Assembly (NCBI RefSeq): GCF_022347685.1
Contig: NZ_JAKRGF010000004.1
Coordinates: 1 to 64,000, forward strand
DNA length: 64,000 nt
Reading direction: 5' to 3'
Origin: Thalassobius sp. Cn5-15
GTDB lineage: Bacteria > Pseudomonadota > Alphaproteobacteria > Rhodobacterales > Rhodobacteraceae
Shown one piece after another: positions 25,056-33,930 of this stretch (its first letter is position 1; every line of letters starts with the position of its first letter). Under the pieces are notes generated by a model that made no database searches, was not told the origin of the DNA, and saw only the letters and a program-made list of their open reading frames with translations. The translations under genes and the position numbers were made by a program.

Positions 25056-26441
25056 TTAATAGCGGTAGTGTTCCGGCTTGAACGGACCTTCGGGTGTGAC
25101 GCCGATGTAGGACGCCTGTTCCGAGGTCAGCTTGGTCAGCTTCGCGCCCACTTTGGCGAGGTGCAGCGCGGCCACTTTCTCATCCAGATGCTTGGGCAGA
25201 ATGTAGACCTCATTGTTGTAGCTGTCGCCTTTGGTAAACAGTTCGATCTGCGCCAGCACCTGGTTGGTGAAAGACGCCGACATCACGAACGATGGGTGGC
25301 CAGTAGCATTGCCAAGGTTCAGCAAGCGACCTTCGGACAAGAGGATGATCCGCGCGCCCGAAGGCATCTCGATCATGTCAACCTGATCCTTGATATTGGT
25401 CCACTTGTGGTTTTTCAGCGCAGCAACCTGAATTTCGTTGTCGAAGTGACCGATGTTGCCAACGATCGCCATATCTTTCATCGCACGCATATGTTCGATG
25501 CGGATGATGTCTTTGTTACCGGTGGTGGTGATGAACACATCTGCGTCCAGCGCCTCTTCCAGCAGGACAACCTCAAATCCGTCCATTGCAGCCTGCAGGG
25601 CACAGATCGGATCCGCTTCGGTCACTTTCACACGGGCACCAGCCCCTTGCAGCGATGCGGCGGAGCCTTTGCCAACGTCGCCATAACCGCAAACCACAGC
25701 AACCTTACCGGCCAGCATAGTGTCAGTCGCGCGGCGAATACCGTCGACCAGCGATTCCTTACAGCCATATTTGTTGTCGAACTTCGACTTGGTCACGCTG
25801 TCGTTTACGTTGATCGCAGGGAACGGCAGCTGACCGTTTTTCTGCAATTCATACAGACGGTGCACACCAGTGGTGGTTTCCTCTGACACGCCCATGATCG
25901 CATCGCGAGTCTTGGTGAACCAGCCGGGGCTTGCCGCCATACGCTTGGCGATCTGCGCTTTGATCACCGCTTCTTCCTCGGACTGCGGTACGGGGATGAT
26001 ATCTTCACCCGCTTCGGCGCGTGCGCCCAGCAGGACGTACAGCGTCGCGTCGCCCCCATCGTCAAGGATCATGTTCGGGCCTTCGGCAAACATGAAGGAT
26101 TTGTCGAGGTAATCCCAATGCTCTTCCAGGGACTGACCTTTGATCGCAAACACCGGAATGTCCGCCGCCGCGATCGCCGCTGCCGCGTGATCCTGGGTGG
26201 AGAAAATGTTGCAGGATGCCCAGCGCACGTCCGCGCCAAGCGCCACCAGCGTTTCAATCAGACAGGCGGTCTGAATGGTCATGTGCAGCGATCCAACGAT
26301 GCGAGCGCCTTTCAGCGGCAACTCTTCGCCGTACTCTTCCCGCAGCGCCATCAGGCCCGGCATTTCGGTTTCAGCAATGTCCAGCTCTTTGCGGCCAAAG
26401 TCGGCAAGGCTGATGTCCTTAACAATATAGTCGTTCGCCAT
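25056..26441 (-). CDS. ahcY: adenosylhomocysteinase
   Basis: Hydrolyses S-adenosylhomocysteine to adenosine and homocysteine, clearing the inhibitor of methyltransferases; 461 residues, cytoplasmic. N-terminal substrate domain [40 protein letters not shown]; the bacterial-type insertion [23 protein letters not shown] domain with [19 protein letters not shown] and [15 protein letters not shown]-terminal [20 protein letters not shown] and PFKPEHYRY ending. All essential residues appear present. A short hairpin lies in its leader. Confidence 0.98.
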   Translation of the reverse strand: MANDYIVKDISLADFGRKELDIAETEMPGLMALREEYGEELPLKGARIVGSLHMTIQTACLIETLVALGADVRWASCNIFSTQDHAAAAIAAADIPVFAIKGQSLEEHWDYLDKSFMFAEGPNMILDDGGDATLYVLLGARAEAGEDIIPVPQSEEEAVIKAQIAKRMAASPGWFTKTRDAIMGVSEETTTGVHRLYELQKNGQLPFPAINVNDSVTKSKFDNKYGCKESLVDGIRRATDTMLAGKVAVVCGYGDVGKGSAASLQGAGARVKVTEADPICALQAAMDGFEVVLLEEALDADVFITTTGNKDIIRIEHMRAMKDMAIVGNIGHFDNEIQVAALKNHKWTNIKDQVDMIEMPSGARIILLSEGRLLNLGNATGHPSFVMSASFTNQVLAQIELFTKGDSYNNEVYILPKHLDEKVAALHLAKVGAKLTKLTSEQASYIGVTPEGPFKPEHYRY

Positions 26442-26471
26442 CTGCGAGGTTCCTCATACCAAGTTTGGCAA

Positions 26472-26487
26472 GGCAGATAGCACTGCC
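26472..26487 (-). promoter_or_regulatory. hairpin in the ahcY leader
   Basis: On the minus strand GGCAG pairs with CTGCC over TGCTAT, preceded by a run of eight G. It lies 31 bases upstream of the ahcY start. The known SAH riboswitch consensus (found before ahcY in other proteobacteria) was not recognised here, so this may be only a leader hairpin. Confidence 0.3.
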
Positions 26488-26533
26488 CCCCCCACCCGGC
26501 AACTTGTCTTTAGGCGGAATGACCTATTCTTTA

Positions 26534-26881
26534 CTAGCTTTTTACACCTTTAGCATTGGTCACAGCCATAGAAGACCAGTTCTGACCGGTCGCCATGATG
26601 CAAGCCATCCCGTCTGCACGGGTGATAAAAACGGTAAAACTGCCAGTTTTCGGCGATGTCCAGACCTCTAGCAACTGCTTGGCATTCTGCAATCCACCAC
26701 CGGACAGTTGTTCGCTATAGCGGCTTTGCAGCTTTTCGATCAGCACGGTGCGCGGAAAACACTTGGGGGACTGCGCACTGGCCTCACTAAGGGGCTGTGC
26801 AATAGCCATCTGGGGCAGGGCGGTCAGCGCAAGCGCCGCCAAGGTCAGGATGGTTTTCGGAAGGGGGGCCTTTTTACTCAT
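26534..26881 (-). CDS. small exported protein, paralogue A
   Basis: A 115-residue protein from ATG 26881, which has AAGGAG upstream; the frame extends to 26983 without a better start. A signal peptide ends near ALPQMAIAQ. The mature part reads PKCFPRTVLIEKLQSRYSEQ, GGGLQNAKQLLEVWTSPKTG, SFTVFITRADGMACIMATGQ, NW. Two cysteines are conserved with the neighbour at 27223, and could form a disulfide in the periplasm. Family not recognised with certainty. Function unknown. Confidence 0.8.
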   Translation of the reverse strand: MSKKAPLPKTILTLAALALTALPQMAIAQPLSEASAQSPKCFPRTVLIEKLQSRYSEQLSGGGLQNAKQLLEVWTSPKTGSFTVFITRADGMACIMATGQNWSSMAVTNAKGVKS

Positions 26882-27222
26882 AAAACAACACTCCTTGGTT
26901 TGAACCCGATGCCGTCCAGCACAACGCGGAGGAGGGGATGCGGTGCCTGTAGGGAGGAGGGAAGGGACAGGCATCGGGTTCATATAAAGAGTACGACAGG
27001 TACAGGTTTTTTTTCGCGCTCTCTTATGGGGAGATGACGGGAAAATGACGTATTTTCTGACAGACGACGATCAATTGACGCCGCCGTAATCTCTAAAATC
27101 CAGGGCTAAGTTTCTGGAAATACGGGCATATTTTTACCCCCATACTTTTGGGGGGCTTGCCCCCAAAAAGAGATTACTCGTGCGGAAAAAACCCTTAAAA
27201 ACCAGAATGATCACAGAGGCAT
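26882..27222. other. gap between the two small exported paralogues
   Basis: No gene is visible. The region holds the promoter side of paralogue A and, at 27146-27169, a strong symmetric hairpin listed separately. The rest is AT-rich from 27000 to 27135 and shows no recognisable motif. Confidence 0.5.
27146..27169. terminator. symmetric hairpin downstream of paralogue B
   Basis: TTTTGGGGG pairs with CCCCCAAAA across a short GCTTG-type loop. Because the stem ends are T and A runs, it can act as a terminator in either direction. It lies about 55 bases after the stop of the minus-strand gene at 27223. Confidence 0.5.
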
Positions 27223-27537
27223 TTAGCTGGAAACGCCTTTCAGCGGCAGGTCGTAGCCAATCCAGTTCTTGCCAGTGGCCACAATACAAGCCTGCCCATC
27301 AGGGTTGGTGACAAAAATGGTGAAACTGCCGGTACTATCCGAACTCCAGATTTCGAGCAGGGTTTGCGGGGTCTGCAGGCCGCGGCCCAAGAGATCCTCG
27401 CCATAGCGTTTGCTGAGGTTATCAATAAGAACCTCACGAGTCATACAGCTGATACTATCAGCGCTCTGCGCAGTGGCGGGTGGGGCGAGAGCAGCGGTGC
27501 CAAAGATTACCGCAGTCGAGATGAGACGTTTGAACAT
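27223..27537 (-). CDS. small exported protein, paralogue B
   Basis: A 104-residue protein with signal peptide ending near LAPPATAQ. Mature part: SCMTREVLIDNLSKRYGEDL, GRGLQTPQTLLEIWSSDSTG, SFTIFVTNPDGQACIVATGK, NW. It shares with paralogue A the pattern C..R.VLI..L..RY.E.L.G.GLQ...LLE.W.S..TGSFT.F.T..DG.ACI.ATG.NW, so the two are tandem duplicates. AGGAAG is upstream of the ATG. Role unknown; a small periplasmic single-domain protein. Confidence 0.82.
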   Translation of the reverse strand: MFKRLISTAVIFGTAALAPPATAQSADSISCMTREVLIDNLSKRYGEDLLGRGLQTPQTLLEIWSSDSTGSFTIFVTNPDGQACIVATGKNWIGYDLPLKGVSS

Positions 27538-27759
27538 CGGTCTTCCTTTCAGGTCATGGTCGTTGATGCGACCGGACCACCTGCCCGGCCGTCTATACTA
27601 TATATAGGGGAAAAGTGGTCTCATTACGAGATATAGCGTCATAACAGGCCAACACATCGCCGTGGCAGACTTGAAACATTCATGACAAGCAGTGCGCAGC
27701 GTTGCACGGTGCAGGGCAGGGCGCTACTGCTAGGGTCCACACCAAAGGACACCGCTGAA

Positions 27760-28356
27760 ATGCCCCCGAAAAAAACCCGCGCATGGCAACGCATGCTGTC
27801 TGGCCGCCGCCTTGACCTCCTCGACCCGACTCCTGTGGATGTAGAGATTGAGGATATCGCCCACGGTCTGGCTTTCGTCGCGCGCTGGAACGGGCAGACA
27901 GCAGGGGATTTCGCCTATTCGGTCGCCGAACACTCGCTGCTGGTCGAGACGCTTTATGGTCGAATGTATCCCGGCCAACCCACCAAATGGCATCTCGCCG
28001 CGCTGCTGCATGATGCGCCGGAATATGTCATCGGGGACATGATTTCACCAGTAAAGGCGGCTGTTGGAGCCGGTTACGATGATCTGGATAAACGCCTGAC
28101 TGCCGCGATCCACATCCGGTTCGGCCTGCCTGCCACAATTCCGGTGAAGGTCAAACGCCAGATCAAACGGGCCGATAAGGTCAGTGCCTGGATGGAAGCT
28201 ACCCAAATCGCTGGTTTCACAGAGGCAGAAGCGAACAAATTCTTTGGCAAGGTCGATCCCGCGTTGATCGATGGGCTGACCATACGCCTGCGTCCACCCG
28301 TTGAGGTGCGTGGTGATTTCACCACACGTCACCAGACGCTGCTGAATGCGCTCTGA
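27760..28356 (+). CDS. HD domain phosphohydrolase
   Basis: A 198-residue cytoplasmic protein resembling YfbR-type 5'-nucleotidases. Metal-binding residues of the HD superfamily: H in VAEHSLLVETLYGRM, HD in LAALLHDAPEYVIGDM, and a late D in IKRADKVSAWMEA. Start chosen at ATG 27760 because the family begins near KTRAWQRMLSGRRLDLLDPTP; the frame is open further upstream to 27682. Probable substrate is a nucleotide. Its end overlaps the GNAT gene by eleven bases. Confidence 0.85.
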   Translation: MPPKKTRAWQRMLSGRRLDLLDPTPVDVEIEDIAHGLAFVARWNGQTAGDFAYSVAEHSLLVETLYGRMYPGQPTKWHLAALLHDAPEYVIGDMISPVKAAVGAGYDDLDKRLTAAIHIRFGLPATIPVKVKRQIKRADKVSAWMEATQIAGFTEAEANKFFGKVDPALIDGLTIRLRPPVEVRGDFTTRHQTLLNAL

Positions 28357-28840
28357 TCCCACCATACGGCAACCTGCCACCTTTGACACCGGCCCGATGG
28401 CGCAGCTGTTGTCAGCGATCATCAGGGCAGGGGGCACCACTGCGATGACCGCGCCGGTCAGCGCACAGGATATGGCGGCGATGATTGGACAAGATGCAGA
28501 CCGATCCGCGTGGTTTGTAGCAGAGGTGGGCGGGGAGATCGCCGGTTTCCAGCACATCAATCCTTATTCCGGCCTGCCACCAGAAGCCTGCGATATCGCC
28601 ACATTTGTCGGGCAGGGGCGTCAACAACTGGGGGTGGGATCAGCGCTGTTCACCGCCACCGCACAGGCGGCGCGAGATCTGGGCTATGACTGGATCTGCG
28701 CCTGCATCCGAACCGACAACGCCGGCGGCCGCGCTTACTATCAAAGTCGCGGCTTTCGCGACTATCAACTGCTAGAGAATGTGACGCTGGCCAATGGTCA
28801 GCAGGTCAACCAGATGCTGACTCGCTTTGATTTGGATTGA
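28346..28840 (+). CDS. GNAT family N-acetyltransferase
   Basis: A 164-residue acetyl-CoA-dependent acyltransferase. Typical fold elements: IRQPATFDTGPMAQLLSAII at the start, WFVAEVGGEIAGFQHINPY as the central strands, the acetyl-CoA loop VGQGRQQLGVGSALFTATA, and NAGGRAYYQSRGFRDYQLLE near the end. Substrate unknown. It overlaps the HD-hydrolase gene and is presumably cotranscribed with it. Confidence 0.88.
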   Translation: MRSDPTIRQPATFDTGPMAQLLSAIIRAGGTTAMTAPVSAQDMAAMIGQDADRSAWFVAEVGGEIAGFQHINPYSGLPPEACDIATFVGQGRQQLGVGSALFTATAQAARDLGYDWICACIRTDNAGGRAYYQSRGFRDYQLLENVTLANGQQVNQMLTRFDLD

Positions 28841-28965
28841 TCCGGCCTTTCAAATCTCTGAGGCGTAGAGTCTCAGCGCCGCCCCATTTGGCGGAACGAC
28901 ACGGCCCAGCTGTTTATTGGATGGGACATCTAAATCGGTACCCGCTGGGTCAGCGGCGCCTTCGC

Positions 28966-29517
28966 TCAGCGCGGGCTGCGTTTGGCCAGAATGCGCTGCA
29001 GAGTGCGGCGGTGCATGTTCAGGCGCCGTGCGGTTTCCGACACATTGCGGTCACACAGCTCATAGACGCGCTGGATGTGTTCCCAACGCACGCGATCGGC
29101 ACTCATCGGGTTTTCAGGCGGCGGCGGCAGTTCATCACCGTTGGCCAGCAAAGCATTGGTGATGTCAGTGGCATCTGCAGGTTTCGACAGATAATCCGTC
29201 GCGCCGATTTTCACCGCAGCTACAGCGGTTGCAATCGCGCCATAGCCGGTCAGCACGACAACGCGGCAATTGGGGCGCTTTTCACGCAGCACCTCAACCA
29301 CATCCAGACCATTGCCATCCTCTAGGCGCAGGTCACAGACGGCATAGGCCGGGGGACGCGCGGTGGCGATGGCCTTGCCCGCAGCGACAGAACCGGCGGT
29401 CTCAACCTCGAAACCACGTTTTTCCATCGCCTTCGCCAATCGTTTCAGAAACGGCTCATCGTCATCAAGCAACAACAGCGTCTTGTCTTCGCCAATGTCT
29501 AGCAACGGATCTGCCAT
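28966..29517 (-). CDS. regA: redox response regulator RegA/PrrA/ActR
   Basis: Global redox response regulator, 183 residues. The receiver domain (about 13-125) has the acidic pocket LLLLDDDEP and phosphoacceptor D62 in AVCDLRLEDGNGLDVV, with the lysine in YLSKPADATD. A proline linker (LPPPPENP) leads to a Fis-type helix-turn-helix, VSETARRLNMHRRTLQRIL. These are distinguishing marks of RegA. The partner kinase and senC are next to it. In relatives, RegA controls photosynthesis, carbon and nitrogen fixation, and respiration genes under low oxygen. Confidence 0.96.
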   Translation of the reverse strand: MADPLLDIGEDKTLLLLDDDEPFLKRLAKAMEKRGFEVETAGSVAAGKAIATARPPAYAVCDLRLEDGNGLDVVEVLREKRPNCRVVVLTGYGAIATAVAAVKIGATDYLSKPADATDITNALLANGDELPPPPENPMSADRVRWEHIQRVYELCDRNVSETARRLNMHRRTLQRILAKRSPR

Positions 29518-29601
29518 GTTCTATCTACCTTCGCGCGTCTTGTTTTTAATGGTTCTATAGGCGCCATTCGGCCTCGTCAAACCTCTGCCCTGAACTGCGG
29601 G

Positions 29602-30222
29602 TCACTTATTCTCGATAAAGCACTCAACCGAATTAGCAATTTGCTCTGCCGTTGCTTCGCGGCGGTAGAACTCGGCAAATCCGGTCTCTGGGAACATCAG
29701 ATAGGTGAAGGTGGAGTGGTCGACCAGATAATATTCTTCATCCCCATCCTCAGGCTGTTGTTTTTTATAGTAAGTTTTATATGCCTTCGACGCCACTTTA
29801 ACCTGTTCAGGACTGCCAGTCAGGCCGACCATACGGGGGTGCATGTAGCTGGCGTAATCGCTGACAGTTTCCGGCGTATCGCGATCAGGATCGACCGAAA
29901 TGAACACAGAATTGATGGTGTGGCCACGCTCTTCCAGTAGGGTCACGGCCTCACCGTTGCGGGCCGCGTCAAAGGGGCACACGTCGGGGCAGAAGGTATA
30001 GCCGAAATAAATCAGCGTTGGCGCAGTGATCACATCGCGTTCGGTCACCGTCTGGCCTTCGGCGTTGACCAATTCAAACGGCCCACCAATCGCGGCCCCA
30101 GCAACAGACGAGGCGCGACACTCTGCCAAGGCGTCACCGGTGCGCATCGTGACGTAATACGTTCCTCCCAAGAGGGCGAGGGCAGCAACGGCAGCAGTCG
30201 AGGCGATCAAGGCGCGGTTCAT
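29602..30222 (-). CDS. senC: SCO1/SenC/PrrC copper-binding thioredoxin-fold protein
   Basis: Membrane-anchored periplasmic protein for copper delivery to cytochrome c oxidase, 206 residues. An N-terminal anchor spans residues about 5-25. The copper ligands are present: the CxxxC motif in GYTFCPDVCPFD and the histidine in YYLVDHSTFTYLMFP. Same strand as regA and upstream of it, divergent from regB; this regB-senC-regA order is classic in Rhodobacteraceae. Confidence 0.95.
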   Translation of the reverse strand: MNRALIASTAAVAALALLGGTYYVTMRTGDALAECRASSVAGAAIGGPFELVNAEGQTVTERDVITAPTLIYFGYTFCPDVCPFDAARNGEAVTLLEERGHTINSVFISVDPDRDTPETVSDYASYMHPRMVGLTGSPEQVKVASKAYKTYYKKQQPEDGDEEYYLVDHSTFTYLMFPETGFAEFYRREATAEQIANSVECFIENK

Positions 30223-30319
30223 TTGGTTTTCCTTTATAGGTGCGGCAACATATGATTGGTCTTAGGTGCATATTTAACAGCTACTGACAAAGATCAACGG
30301 GACGAAGGCGCACAGGCAA
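30223..30319. promoter_or_regulatory. divergent regB/senC promoter region
   Basis: The 97-base gap separates divergent regB (+) and senC-regA (-). In Rhodobacter relatives this gap carries both promoters and is autoregulated by RegA. No exact binding site was assigned here. Confidence 0.45.
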
Positions 30320-31726
30320 ATGACAGACGGCGGATTTGATATCCTGAAGGATCACAATCGTGGCAACTGGATCAAATTGCGCACCATCACATGGCTGCGC
30401 TGGGGGGCGATCAGCGGTCAGCTGATGGCAATACTTGTCGCCCAGCAGGTGCTGGGATTGGATCTGGAGGTCGGGCTATGCCTTTTGGTGATTTCGGTGT
30501 CGGTCATCGGCAACCTGATTGCCATGTCGATCTTCCCTGAATCCAAACGCCTGACGGAAACCGAAAACCTACTGATGGTGCTGTTCGATCTGGTGCAGCT
30601 TTTACTGCTTCTTTACCTGACCGGCGGTCTGCACAATCCATTTTCGATGCTAATCATCGGCCCTGTTGTGGTATCGGCTTCGGCGTTTTCACCCCGCGCG
30701 ACGATCTTCCTTGGCAGCACCACGCTGCTGGCAGTGACCTTGCTGACCGAATTTCACCTGCCACTGCGCACACTTGATGGCAAGGTACTTGAGGTGCCTG
30801 ATATCTTTGTCTTTGGCAACTGGATGGCAATTGTGATCGCGGTTCTGTTCATGGGGGTTTATGCGCGCCGCGTGACCGCCGAAATGCACGCCATGTCAGA
30901 CGCGCTACAGGCCACCTATATGGCGCTCAGCCGTGAACAGAAACTAACGGATATCGGCGGTGTCGTCGCAGCTGCAGCCCATGAGCTGGGCACGCCGCTG
31001 GCCACCATCAAACTGACCAGTGCCGAATTGATAGAGGATCTGGATGATCGCCCAGATCTACAAGAGGACGCCCGCCTGATCCGCGAACAGGCCGATCGTT
31101 GCCGTGACATCATGCGGTCTATGGGCCGCGCTGGCAAAGACGACCTGCACCTCAAACGCGCGCCCCTGGAAACCGTCCTGCGCGAGGCGGCCGAACCGCA
31201 TCTGGACCGCGGCAAAACGGTGCATTTCGACGTCCATTGCGCATCCGATGATTATGACGGCACGGATCAACCCATCATCCTGCGTCGGCCAGAGGTGATC
31301 CATGGGTTGCGCAATCTGATCCAGAATGGTGTTGATTTCGCCGCCGCGCAGGTCTGGGTAGAGGCTGAATGGTCTGAGGAACGCATTTCCGTGCGCATCA
31401 TGGACGACGGCAAAGGCTACCCACCCCATCTGATCGGTCGCATCGGAGACCCGCTGATGCGGCGTCGGCGTCAGGCCGACAGCACCAAACAGCGGCCCGA
31501 ATATGAAGGCATGGGTCTGGGCCTGTTCATCGCCAAGACGCTGCTGGAACGCTCGGGCGCCGAGTTGAGCTTTGCCAACGCCCATGATCCTTTTGACCCT
31601 CTGCCCAGCGACATGGAAAGATGCGGCGCCGTGGTCGAGGTTATCTGGCCCCGGGTCAAGATCGACGGTCAGCCGGACACGGCGGGGGATGGCTACCTCG
31701 GCCCAAACCAGCCTTTGCAAATCTGA
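30320..31726 (+). CDS. regB: redox sensor histidine kinase RegB/PrrB
   Basis: Membrane sensor kinase of the RegBA system, 468 residues. About six N-terminal helices (30-180) include the ubiquinone-binding heptapeptide GGLHNPF at 102-108. The H box is AAAAHELGTPLATIKL, with phosphoacceptor H221, and the redox-active cysteine C261 lies in ADRCRDIMRSMGRAGK. ATP-binding boxes: LRNLIQNGVDFA, MDDGKGYP, GMGLGLFIAKTLLERSGA. All functional residues of RegB are preserved, so redox sensing through cysteine and quinone is expected. Confidence 0.97.
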   Translation: MTDGGFDILKDHNRGNWIKLRTITWLRWGAISGQLMAILVAQQVLGLDLEVGLCLLVISVSVIGNLIAMSIFPESKRLTETENLLMVLFDLVQLLLLLYLTGGLHNPFSMLIIGPVVVSASAFSPRATIFLGSTTLLAVTLLTEFHLPLRTLDGKVLEVPDIFVFGNWMAIVIAVLFMGVYARRVTAEMHAMSDALQATYMALSREQKLTDIGGVVAAAAHELGTPLATIKLTSAELIEDLDDRPDLQEDARLIREQADRCRDIMRSMGRAGKDDLHLKRAPLETVLREAAEPHLDRGKTVHFDVHCASDDYDGTDQPIILRRPEVIHGLRNLIQNGVDFAAAQVWVEAEWSEERISVRIMDDGKGYPPHLIGRIGDPLMRRRRQADSTKQRPEYEGMGLGLFIAKTLLERSGAELSFANAHDPFDPLPSDMERCGAVVEVIWPRVKIDGQPDTAGDGYLGPNQPLQI

Positions 31727-31800
31727 CAGCCTTATTTCCCGCTGAAGTATCACGATACTCTGGAGACATACCGTTATTCAGCAACCGAATAAACGGCGCA

Positions 31801-31815
31801 TTAACCTTTTGTTAA
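31801..31815. promoter_or_regulatory. perfect CtrA-type binding site
   Basis: TTAA-CCTTTTG-TTAA matches the alphaproteobacterial CtrA consensus TTAA-N7-TTAA exactly. It is 43 bases upstream of the start codon of the PAS protein gene, a position fitting activation or repression of its promoter. A further looser pair (TTAA-N9-TTAA) follows around 31832-31848. Confidence 0.6.
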
Positions 31816-31857
31816 CCTTCTGACACAACCCTTAATGGTGCAAATTAAGGGGGTGCA

Positions 31858-33408
31858 ATGATCGAGTTTACAGATATCGCTGTTATTTGTGTGATTTCAG
31901 GCCTGGTGTCTGTGATCAGTGCACTCGCATCCCGTCGCCCTGCACCAAAGGCGGTAGCGCAACCGTCAACCGCACCTGCAAGGGCAGTTTTCCTTTTTGA
32001 TAACAATACTATAGTTGATGTAAGCCAATCCGCAGAACCATTTTTCCAGGCCTATGGGATAGAAAGCCGATCATGGTCCACGTTGCATGAAGTACTGGCA
32101 ACACGCTTCCCCAACCTACCCGAAGCGCCCCCACAAGAGACCGCAACCTTGCCGATGATCCTCGAATCGCAAGACGCTGGTCCGGCCTCCCGTCTGTTTA
32201 TCGAAGCTGCGGGCCATCGTCTGCGGATCACACTTCTGGAAAAACCGATCCTTGCCCTTACTACACTGGAACTATTTCAGCAGCGCGGCTGGGAAAGTCA
32301 GCTGGCGCGGATGCGTGCGGCGGTAAACTATGCGCCATATCCGATCTGGCAGACCACAACGAATGGTCGCATCCTATGGACGAACCGCGCATATCAGGAC
32401 CTGATGCAGGCCTGCGGCCGCACCGTTCAGCGCGGCCCCCGTGGCGTTACCTACCCTGAGCTGTTCAGTGATACCAACCGCAGCGGACCGCAGGCTGACC
32501 GCTACCGCGCCTGTGTCACCCTTAGCCCGGGTGCCGAAACCCTGTGGTATGAGGTGAAGGCCGTACGCAGCGATCTGCACACCATGCATTACGCCACCGA
32601 CATCAACGCCATCGTCCAGAGTGAAAAGACACAGGCCGAGTTTGTGCAAACTCTGACCAAAACCTTTGCCCAGCTTTCTATCGGCTTGGCAGTGTTTGAC
32701 CGCAACCGCAACCTCAGCCTGTTCAATCCGGCCCTGACCGATATGACTGGCCTTGCGCCCGCATTTCTCGCGCGACAGCCGGATCTGCGCAGTTTCTTCG
32801 ATGCGCTACGCGATGCGCAAGTGATGCCAGAGCCGCGCGATTATCACACGTGGCACGCCGACCTGGCCACCCTGATCGACGCCGCCGCCGATGGCAGGTA
32901 TATGGAGACATGGACGCTGCCCTCCGGCCAGATGTATCGGGTGTCAGGACGTCCTCATCCCGACGGAGCGATTGTCTTCCTGTTTGAAGATATCAGCGCA
33001 GCCATTATGCTCAGCCGTCAGTTCCGCGCAGATATGGCACTGAACCAATCGGTGCTGGACCAATTCATCCAACCGATCGCAGTTTTCGGCCCCGATGGCA
33101 CAGTGCAATTCACCAATGCCGCCTATGATCAGCAATGGACCAACCCGTCCGGAGACGCTAATCCACAGGATCTAGCCAACCACCTGACCCTCTGGCAAAC
33201 TGCCAGCGCTGGCCCTCAGGATTGGACACAGATCAGCCAGAATATCGCCCAATCCGACCCTAGCGCCCTGTCGGGCAAGGTCATCACCCTCAACGACGGC
33301 ACAACCCATTCGATCTGGGTGCGTAAAATCACCGGCGGTGCCAACCTGATCTGCTTTGCCAAACATGGCCATACGACGCCGGATCTGGCACTGGTGGAAA
33401 CCGCCTGA
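31858..33408 (+). CDS. membrane-anchored PAS domain protein
   Basis: A 516-residue signalling-type protein. One N-terminal helix (about 5-26) anchors it. Several PAS-like segments follow: RMRAAVNYAPYPIWQTTTNG (~145), TFAQLSIGLAVFDRNRNLSL (~265) and VLDQFIQPIAVFGPDGTVQF (~395). There is no histidine kinase, GGDEF or other output domain, so it is either a scaffold or a sensor passing signals to a partner. GGGGGTGCA precedes the ATG. Lies upstream of tsaE and preceded by a CtrA-type site. Confidence 0.8.
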   Translation: MIEFTDIAVICVISGLVSVISALASRRPAPKAVAQPSTAPARAVFLFDNNTIVDVSQSAEPFFQAYGIESRSWSTLHEVLATRFPNLPEAPPQETATLPMILESQDAGPASRLFIEAAGHRLRITLLEKPILALTTLELFQQRGWESQLARMRAAVNYAPYPIWQTTTNGRILWTNRAYQDLMQACGRTVQRGPRGVTYPELFSDTNRSGPQADRYRACVTLSPGAETLWYEVKAVRSDLHTMHYATDINAIVQSEKTQAEFVQTLTKTFAQLSIGLAVFDRNRNLSLFNPALTDMTGLAPAFLARQPDLRSFFDALRDAQVMPEPRDYHTWHADLATLIDAAADGRYMETWTLPSGQMYRVSGRPHPDGAIVFLFEDISAAIMLSRQFRADMALNQSVLDQFIQPIAVFGPDGTVQFTNAAYDQQWTNPSGDANPQDLANHLTLWQTASAGPQDWTQISQNIAQSDPSALSGKVITLNDGTTHSIWVRKITGGANLICFAKHGHTTPDLALVETA

Positions 33409-33456
33409 GCACACCTCCGGTCTTGCGGTCCGCAGCGCAGCGGATATTGTTGCGCC

Positions 33457-33930
33457 ATGCTGTCCCTACACCTCCCTTCGGCTGAGGCCACCGCCGATCT
33501 GGCGCGTCACCTCGCCCCCCGCTTACGACCCAGTGACACCCTATTGTTAGAGGGTGGGATCGGCGCGGGAAAAACCCATTTTGCCCGCAGCCTCATTCAA
33601 TCCCTGATGGCAGAGGTGGAGGATGTCCCCTCGCCCACCTTCACGTTGGTTCAGGTCTATGCAGGACCGGAGATTGACGGCAAGGAGTGTGAAATCTGGC
33701 ACAGCGACCTATACCGGCTGTCCGACCCGGATGAAGCCGTGGAACTGGGACTGGAGGAGGCGTTTGAAACCGCGATCTGTCTGGTGGAGTGGCCAGACCG
33801 CCTGGCCGAACTTGCCCCTGCAAATGCGCTGCATATGGCCTTTTCGGTCACGCAAGAACAGGCGCGCGACCTAACGCTGACATGGCAGGATGAACGCTGG
33901 GACGACCGCCTCAAAGGGATCAACCCGTGA
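33457..33930 (+). CDS. tsaE: tRNA threonylcarbamoyladenosine ATPase TsaE
   Basis: P-loop ATPase assisting TsaB-TsaD in t6A37 tRNA modification, 157 residues. Walker A is LLLEGGIGAGKTHFARSL near residue 31; VPSPTFTLVQVY, IWHSDLYRLSDPDEAVELG and CLVEWPDRL match the family closely. Its stop overlaps the start of amgK by four bases. First gene of a coupled run that continues to addA. Confidence 0.95.
   Translation: MLSLHLPSAEATADLARHLAPRLRPSDTLLLEGGIGAGKTHFARSLIQSLMAEVEDVPSPTFTLVQVYAGPEIDGKECEIWHSDLYRLSDPDEAVELGLEEAFETAICLVEWPDRLAELAPANALHMAFSVTQEQARDLTLTWQDERWDDRLKGINP

Noticed and set aside
26442-26530. SAH riboswitch in the ahcY leader
   Set aside because: Only a short hairpin is visible; the conserved SAH-motif segments could not be found.
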